A stretch of 37,669 bases of DNA from Saccharopolyspora rectivirgula DSM 43747 (GTDB lineage Bacteria; Actinomycetota; Actinomycetes; Mycobacteriales; Pseudonocardiaceae), in contig NZ_AYJW01000038.1 in assembly GCF_000497205.1 (NCBI RefSeq), positions 1 through 37,669 on the forward strand. The letters run 5' to 3'. How positions within the stretch are numbered: the first letter of the stretch is position 1; the number at the start of each line of letters is the position of its first letter. Under the pieces are notes generated by a model. That model worked only from the letters and a program-made list of their open reading frames with translations. It was not told where the DNA came from and searched no databases. Position numbers and translations under genes: made by a program. This document shows, one piece after another, positions 31,897-37,669 of the stretch.

Positions 31897-31932
31897 CGGG
31901 CCCTTCCTCCATTCGAGTTGAGAAAGGGCCCG
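31897..31932 (-). terminator. Terminator of the subtilase gene
   Basis: CGGGCCCTT (31897-31905) and AAGGGCCCG (31924-31932) are perfect 9-bp arms with an 18-nt loop, starting about 25 nt after the stop of the subtilase gene on the minus strand. Confidence 0.7.
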
Positions 31933-31956
31933 CCGCATCGCGGTCCTATCCTTCGA

Positions 31957-33126
<1,170 letters not shown>

Positions 33127-33858
33127 GGTTTCCCCTCCTCCGCTTCGGGGTTCGCTCGGGTGGGGCCGAGCGAATGTTCACGCCGGAACGTATCCAGCGA
33201 GCCACACTTACGGGTGAGGTTGGCGAATTGTCGACAAACAATCCGCAGGAGGGGTGAATAACTTCCCATCTGGTGTTCCGCCGAACGGCAACGCCACCCC
33301 GGCGGAAGCCCGAAAATACCCTTTGGACCTGGAAAAACGGCAATTTTGGGAAGAACGGCCGAACGGGTGCAGCGCCGCCGCGCGCTCCCGAAGCCGAATC
33401 GGTGAACCATACCCGCCGGACATTCCCATCCGCACGGGGAGTCCGTTTGGTGACGGGCAGCAATTCCGCGCATACGCCGAACAGGTGAGAGACTCTCGTC
33501 AGGCGGGTGACGAGCGGCGCGGCTGACGACCGGCGAACCGGCTCCCGCTCCGCCCGTGTAGTCTTTTTCGGACAGTTCACCGGGCGTGCCCGGTCCGCCG
33601 CAGCGGCGCGCCCGGGACACCGGTCCGCTGGTCGCCGAACCGGTTCCCGCACGTCCGGATCCGCACGTGAACTCCTCGCCAGCAGCCCTGGCTCCCCGAG
33701 CCTCCGCGAAGCGACCCGGGCACCTCGCACCAACCGGTCCCGGCCGAGGCCCGCGAAGAAACCGGTGCCCGTCCACCCGCGCACGACCCGCCGGATCGGT
33801 GGCACGCTCGGTGCTGTACCCCAGCCGGTGCGGAGCACGGAACGACCAAGGAGACCCC
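33127..33858. other. 732-bp intergenic region between divergent genes
   Basis: No gene is supported. The left third (33180-33440) is noticeably AT-richer than the surroundings and must hold the protease promoter; a perfect palindrome TTGTCGACAA is at 33228-33237. GAGAG-A-CTCTC is at 33486-33496. A -10-like TAGTCT (33559-33564) is followed by the near-perfect palindrome ACCGGGC-GT-GCCCGGT (33579-33594), perhaps an operator for the + strand gene at 33859. Several frames of 70-170 codons cross the area, but none has a recognisable protein, start signal or consistent codon bias. Confidence 0.5.
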
Positions 33859-34422
33859 ATGCCGAAACCGCCACCGATCACCGCGCAGATGCGCGAGTAC
33901 GCCAAGGAGCACCCGAGCACCTGGCTGTACATCGTCGACCCCGGCTACGAAGCCCAGGGCGAGAACGTGCCGCAGGAAGGCATCGTCGGCGCCTACCGCA
34001 TCGACGCCAACGGCGAGATCGACGAGGAGTTCGCCTTCAACGACAAGTACCAGCCGTCCGACCTGGTCAGCGGGCAACCCGAACCGGCGAACGAGCTGGA
34101 GCGGGTCATGCAGCAGATCTCCACCGGCGAACTCCCGGAGTCAGCGCTGCCGCCCGCCGTGCTGAACGCCGACCTGCTGCTGTACGCCCCCAGCGAGGAG
34201 GACAACCAGGTCTACGCCGCGGAGCTGTCCGACGGCAGCCAGCTGGTGCCGGCCTGCACCTCGACCGCGCACATCCCCGCGGACTGGCCGGGATACCGCC
34301 AGGTCCCGGGCAGGCTGCTCCCCGAACTGCTGGGCGACCTCGACCTCGGGTTGAACCTCAATTCCGCGGTGCAGGCCGTGATTCCGAACCGGGTGCTGCT
34401 GCAAGCGGCCAGCCAGCAGTAG
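33859..34422 (+). CDS. Type VII secretion-associated protein (SseB-like)
   Basis: 187-aa soluble protein of the actinomycete 'type VII secretion system-associated' type. The signature is the opening ITAQMREYAKEHPSTWLYIV, then DPGYEAQGENVPQEGIVGAY and EFAFNDKYQPSDLV, which matches family patterns I know (MREyAkxxPxsWLYvvDPxfd...vPpxgvvGay). The second half (LNADLLLYAPSEEDNQVYAA, CTSTAHIPADWPGYRQVPG) is like SseB-type beta domains. AAGGAG lies 5-10 nt before ATG 33859. No ESX core gene, WXG100 or effector is in the window, so it is orphaned. The role in secretion is inferred from the name of the family only. Confidence 0.7.
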   Translation: MPKPPPITAQMREYAKEHPSTWLYIVDPGYEAQGENVPQEGIVGAYRIDANGEIDEEFAFNDKYQPSDLVSGQPEPANELERVMQQISTGELPESALPPAVLNADLLLYAPSEEDNQVYAAELSDGSQLVPACTSTAHIPADWPGYRQVPGRLLPELLGDLDLGLNLNSAVQAVIPNRVLLQAASQQ

Positions 34423-34423
34423 C

Positions 34424-34441
34424 CCACCGGAACGCCGGTGG
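34424..34441. terminator. Bidirectional terminator
   Basis: CCACCGG (34424-34430) and CCGGTGG (34435-34441) with an AACG loop fill the 19-bp gap between the convergent type VII-associated gene and the GGDEF-EAL gene. Confidence 0.65.
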
Positions 34442-36607
34442 TCAGTCGGTCAGGCTGGCGGCGATGAACTTCCGGATCTCCTCGGGGCGGCACGGCTTGG
34501 CGAACAGGTAGCCCTGTCCGGTTTCGCACCCGATGTCGGCCAGCCTGCGCGCCTGGGCGTGCGTCTCCACGCCCTCGGCGGTGACGGTCAACCCCAGCGT
34601 GTGGGCCAGGTCCACCAGCGTGCTGACGAGCCGGGCGTCCACCGGGTCGGCCCGTTCCGCCTCCCGGAGACCCGCCATGAACGAACCGGCGATCTTGAGC
34701 TCGTGCAGCGGCAGGTGCCGCAGGTAAGCCAGGTTCGAGTACCCGGTGCCGAAGTCGTCGATCGCGATCCGGACCCCCATGGCGGCCAGGGCGCGCAGGG
34801 CGTCCAGCGGCTCATCGGTGCCCATGACCGCGCTCTCGGTGATCTCGAGCTGCAGCAGCGCCGTGTTCAACCCGGTTTCCCGCAGGATCTTCGACACGTC
34901 GGAGACCAGGTTCGGCTCCTGGGACTGGCGCACCGCGAGGTTGACGCTGACGAACGGGGCGTCCTGGCCGAATTCGTCCTGCCAGTGCTTGGCCTCCTGG
35001 CAGGCCTGCCGCAGCACCCACCGACCCAGCGAGACGATCAACCCGGTCTCCTCGGCCAACGAGATGAACCGGTCGGGGCCCAGTCGGCCCAGCTCGGGGT
35101 GCTGCCACCGGACCAGTGCCTCCACCCCGACGACGTTGAAGTCCCGCAGCCCGACCAGCGGCTGGTACTCCACGAAGAACTCGTCGCGCTCCAGAGCGGC
35201 GGGCATTTCCGCGGAGAGCTGGAACTTCGCCACTTCGGTGGCGTTCCGCTCGGCGTCGAACAGCACCCACTTGCCCTTGCCCTCGGCCTTCGCCCAGTAC
35301 AGCGTGACGTCGGCGTCCCGCAGCAGTTCGGCGGCGGTCTGGCCGGCCACCGGGCGTTCCACGATGCCGATGCTGGCGTTGACGGTGAGCTCCTGCCCGG
35401 CGGTGCGGATCGGTTTGGCCAGGCTCTGCAGCACCCGGTCGGCGACCGAGGTGGCGTCCCGGATGCCGGTGGAGTTCTCGATGAGGATGATGAACTCGTC
35501 CCCACCCATCCGGGCGACCATGCGGTCTTCGCCCTGCACCACTTCGGCCAGTCGCTGGGCGACCGCCACCAGCAGGTCGTCCCCGACGTGGTGCCCCAGG
35601 CTGTCGTTGATGGCCTTGAAGCCGTCCAGGTCCAATGAGCACAGCGCCAGCCGCTCGCCCGGCTCGTTCCGCCGCAGGATCGCGTCCAGCCGGTCGGTGA
35701 GCAACGTCCGGTTGGGCAGGGAGGTCAGCGGGTCGTGGGTGGCCTCGTGCTGCAGGCGCTCCTGCAGCGTCCGGCGCTCGGTGACGTCCTCCACCATGAC
35801 CACTTGGTAGAGCGGCCGCCCTTCCTCGTCGCGCACCAGGGAACCGATCAGCTCGGTCCACACCGTGCTGCGGTCGGGCCGGTGGAACTGCTTTTCGATG
35901 CGGTACTGGTCGCGTTCACCCCGGACCAGCTCTTCGTACTTCCGCCATATCGAGTCGGTGTCGCTGGGGTGCATCAGGTCGAACACCCGCATGCGCCGCA
36001 GCTCGTCGCCGGTCCGGCTGAGCATCCTGCACAGGGGGGTGTTCACGTCCAGGATGCGCCCCTCCAGGTCGACGAGTCCGATCCCGATCGCCGCTTCGGA
36101 GAACACCGCGCGGAACCTCGCTTCGCTGGCGCGCAGCGCTTGTTCGGCGGCATCGCGCGCGTCCAGGACCGCCTGCCGAATGGCTTCCTGCTCGTCCAGG
36201 GTGCGCTTGCGGATGGCCTGGACGAAACCGGAGCACAGGTAGCCCTGGATCGCGGACAGCCGTTGGCGGTAACCGGGCTCGTCCGCCAGGCCGAGGGTTT
36301 CCAACAACCGGTTCCCGATCAGCTCCACGGTGCGGGCGAGCGATTCGGCGCTGGTGAAGTGGTCCGAGACCAGGTCGACCCCGATGGAACGCACCGCGGA
36401 CGGGTCGAAGGGCTCCCCGAGCAGTACGTCGACCAGCCGCTCGGTGTAGCCGTTGAGATGTCCTTCCACTTCGGCAGCGGTCATCGGCACGTAGCTGGTG
36501 CCAAGCATGACCTGCGCCCAGATCGATGCGAATTGCCGCTCACCGGCCCGGCTCACCTCGGCGGTCACCTCATCAGCTCGGAATGTCGGCGCGTTCCAGC
36601 CGGTCAT
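34442..36607 (-). CDS. PAS-GGDEF-EAL c-di-GMP turnover protein
   Basis: 721-aa cytoplasmic protein that can in principle make and degrade c-di-GMP. A helical N-terminal sensor of about 150 residues (RQFASIWAQVMLGTSYVPMT) has no clear match. A PAS domain (about 160-285: SEARFRAVFSEAAIGIGLVD to VVMVEDVTER) follows, then GGDEF with an intact GGDEF loop at about 367-371, then EAL from about 494 (EALVRW). EAL catalytic residues are present: NLAVRQ, EITES, DDFGTGYS, Lys in LKIAGSF, AEGVE and GQGYLF. The Asp normally after Lys-Ile is Ala here. No I-site precedes GGDEF. ATG 36607 lacks a close SD. Confidence 0.92.
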   Translation of the reverse strand: MTGWNAPTFRADEVTAEVSRAGERQFASIWAQVMLGTSYVPMTAAEVEGHLNGYTERLVDVLLGEPFDPSAVRSIGVDLVSDHFTSAESLARTVELIGNRLLETLGLADEPGYRQRLSAIQGYLCSGFVQAIRKRTLDEQEAIRQAVLDARDAAEQALRASEARFRAVFSEAAIGIGLVDLEGRILDVNTPLCRMLSRTGDELRRMRVFDLMHPSDTDSIWRKYEELVRGERDQYRIEKQFHRPDRSTVWTELIGSLVRDEEGRPLYQVVMVEDVTERRTLQERLQHEATHDPLTSLPNRTLLTDRLDAILRRNEPGERLALCSLDLDGFKAINDSLGHHVGDDLLVAVAQRLAEVVQGEDRMVARMGGDEFIILIENSTGIRDATSVADRVLQSLAKPIRTAGQELTVNASIGIVERPVAGQTAAELLRDADVTLYWAKAEGKGKWVLFDAERNATEVAKFQLSAEMPAALERDEFFVEYQPLVGLRDFNVVGVEALVRWQHPELGRLGPDRFISLAEETGLIVSLGRWVLRQACQEAKHWQDEFGQDAPFVSVNLAVRQSQEPNLVSDVSKILRETGLNTALLQLEITESAVMGTDEPLDALRALAAMGVRIAIDDFGTGYSNLAYLRHLPLHELKIAGSFMAGLREAERADPVDARLVSTLVDLAHTLGLTVTAEGVETHAQARRLADIGCETGQGYLFAKPCRPEEIRKFIAASLTD

Positions 36608-36990
36608 GCCTGGGGCGCCTCCACAGTTCTTCTTGCCTGGGGCCGTCTCGTGGAAGGATACGACCGGAGCACCCGCGAGGTCGAACGCGAAGATCCAGTT
36701 TTGGTGACGGTGATCAAAAAATCCCCCCTGGAAAAGCGGCCCGGAGAAATTCCGCGCACGTCGTCGCGCGACTTTTCATGATCCGTTGAAGGCAGTGCTG
36801 CACCCCCAGTGCAGTTGCCCTGTTCCTCGGAATAACCATTTTTCCGCCCGATAATCCCCGATTTTACCGGATTGCGCCGATGTAGTTAAAAAGCAACATA
36901 AGGTCTTCATATTGAGAAAAATAATCGCCAGACTTTCGGCAGACGTACCGCATTCCCGTCGGTACCAAGAACTACTTCCGAGAGGCCCCG
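36608..36990. other. 383-bp divergent intergenic region before the muramidase
   Basis: No gene is supported. It holds the promoters of the GGDEF-EAL gene (-) and the GH25 gene (+). A hairpin stands out at 36791-36819: CTGCAC-CCCCA-GTGCAG with outer GGCA/TGCC. The part 36820-36960 is AT-rich, with likely promoter elements of the muramidase. I looked for the conserved elements of a c-di-AMP riboswitch, which controls many wall-hydrolase genes in actinomycetes, and did not find them. Confidence 0.45.
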
Positions 36991-37669
36991 ATGACACTCA
37001 ACAGAGCACGCGGTCGCCGGAAACGCCTGATCTCCGCAGTTGCTGTGCTCTGCGCCGGGCTCGTTTCCCTGGCCGGCCCCGCGCAAGCCAGCTCCCCCGA
37101 AGGTGAAGCCGCCCCACCGGAAACCGGCGACCACGCGATGGGTTCCCAGATCCGCAAGCACGAAGGTGGCGGCGGACCTGTGGTGATGCCGAAAGACGCA
37201 CCGCTGGCGACGGTGAACGGAATGGACGTCAGCGGCCACCAAGGCAATGTGGACTGGAAGTACTGGTGGGACGAAGGCATGCGGTTCGCCTTCGTCAAGG
37301 CCACCGAAGGCACCGGCTACAAGAACCCGTACTTCGCCCAGCAGTACAACGGGTCCTACGACGTCGGCATGATCCGCGGCGCCTACCACTTCGCGCTGCC
37401 GGACCGGTCCAGCGGTGCTGCTCAGGCCAACTTCTTCGTGGACAACGGCGGTGGCTGGTCGGCCGACGGCAAGACCCTTCCGGGTGCGCTCGACATGGAG
37501 TACAACCCGTACGGGTCGACTTGCTACGGCAAGAGCAAGAGCGAGATGACCGCCTGGATCAAGGACTTCAGCGACACCTACCACGACCGCACCGGCCGGT
37601 ACCCGGTCATCTACACCAGCACCAGCTGGTGGAACCAGTGCGTGAACGGGGACTTCAGCTCCACCAACC
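36991..37669 (+). CDS. Secreted GH25 muramidase (lysozyme), 3' end cut by window
   Basis: Visible 226 codons of an exported N-acetylmuramidase of glycosyl hydrolase family 25, which cleaves the beta-1,4 bond between MurNAc and GlcNAc in peptidoglycan. The signal peptide MTLNRARGRRKRLISAVAVL continues to AQA at residue 33. A linker of about 45 residues precedes the catalytic domain: Asp79 in NGMDVSGHQGNVDWK, FAFVKATEGTGYKNPYF, GAYHFALPDRSSGAAQANFF, and the catalytic pair Asp168-x-Glu170 in ALDMEYNPYG. It resembles streptomycete muramidases. ATG 36991 has AGAGG 6-10 nt upstream. The C-terminus is not visible, so a wall-binding tail cannot be judged. Confidence 0.9.
   Translation, partial: MTLNRARGRRKRLISAVAVLCAGLVSLAGPAQASSPEGEAAPPETGDHAMGSQIRKHEGGGGPVVMPKDAPLATVNGMDVSGHQGNVDWKYWWDEGMRFAFVKATEGTGYKNPYFAQQYNGSYDVGMIRGAYHFALPDRSSGAAQANFFVDNGGGWSADGKTLPGALDMEYNPYGSTCYGKSKSEMTAWIKDFSDTYHDRTGRYPVIYTSTSWWNQCVNGDFSSTN

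Noticed and set aside
33254-33526. Small + strand frame in the region before the type VII-associated gene
   Set aside because: Starts with a plausible Met but has weak codon bias, no recognisable domain and no convincing SD; the area reads as promoter-rich intergenic DNA.
36608-36990. c-di-AMP (ydaO-type) riboswitch before the muramidase
   Set aside because: I could not find the conserved core elements of that class; only a simple hairpin is visible.

Overview
The window is a chromosomal stretch of a high-GC actinomycete. The best fit is a Pseudonocardiaceae genome close to Saccharopolyspora. This rests on very high third-position GC, frequent GTG starts, leaderless genes with a -10 box just ahead of the start codon, a mycothiol synthase (MshD), an actinomycete GlnR, an RsiG anti-sigma homologue, DUF3073, and an LCP wall ligase with a long Pro-rich cytoplasmic tail. 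I see no prophage, insertion sequence, CRISPR array, tRNA or rRNA. The genus assignment is an inference from gene content, not from a database match.

Layout. 1-4571: the 5' part of a DMT/EamA exporter, divergent from a lipoprotein Cu superoxide dismutase with a clear terminator; then a TetR regulator with a palindromic operator, overlapping a YqeB-like membrane protein, dusB and a small lipoprotein. 4862-8287: a GGDEF diguanylate cyclase and an LCP ligase. 8294-14038: the phosphate region, with phoU and an XRE/DUF5753 regulator on + facing pstSCAB on -, and a two-repeat PHO box upstream of pstS. 14124-20852: nitrogen and thiol/sulfur genes: mshD and glnR on -, then an alpha/beta hydrolase, an LmeA-like protein and a thioredoxin-like protein on +, then a leaderless 21-codon Cys-containing leader peptide with an elaborate RNA hairpin region controlling DUF4395-sseA-sseC, closed by a 14-bp bidirectional terminator shared with a methyltransferase.

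20937-26793: a leaderless 36-residue membrane peptide, a nitrobindin-like barrel that appears to lack the haem His, an aminodeoxychorismate lyase-like enzyme, a Fur/Zur regulator overlapping the operon of a YgfZ-like Fe-S protein, an RsiG homologue with twin c-di-GMP-binding signatures, an unknown conserved protein, and DUF3073. 26854-31701: DUF4396, purM, purF, a sterol-carrier-like protein and a LuxR-type HTH regulator, all on -. 31957-37669: a secreted subtilase, a type VII secretion-associated protein without its secretion locus, a PAS-GGDEF-EAL protein, and the 5' part of a secreted GH25 muramidase.

Themes that tie genes together: (i) phosphate starvation control (PHO box, pstSCAB, phoU); (ii) cysteine/sulfane sulfur control through a leader-peptide attenuator; (iii) c-di-GMP, with a cyclase, a cyclase/phosphodiesterase hybrid and a c-di-GMP-dependent anti-sigma homologue inside 32 kb; (iv) envelope maintenance (LCP ligase, LmeA, muramidase). 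The most interesting signals are the sulfur-operon leader (18202-18389), the near-perfect twin motif in RsiG, the leaderless micro-membrane protein, the copper-only-type SOD, and the triplicated Lys-Thr-Thr motif in the LCP cytoplasmic tail.
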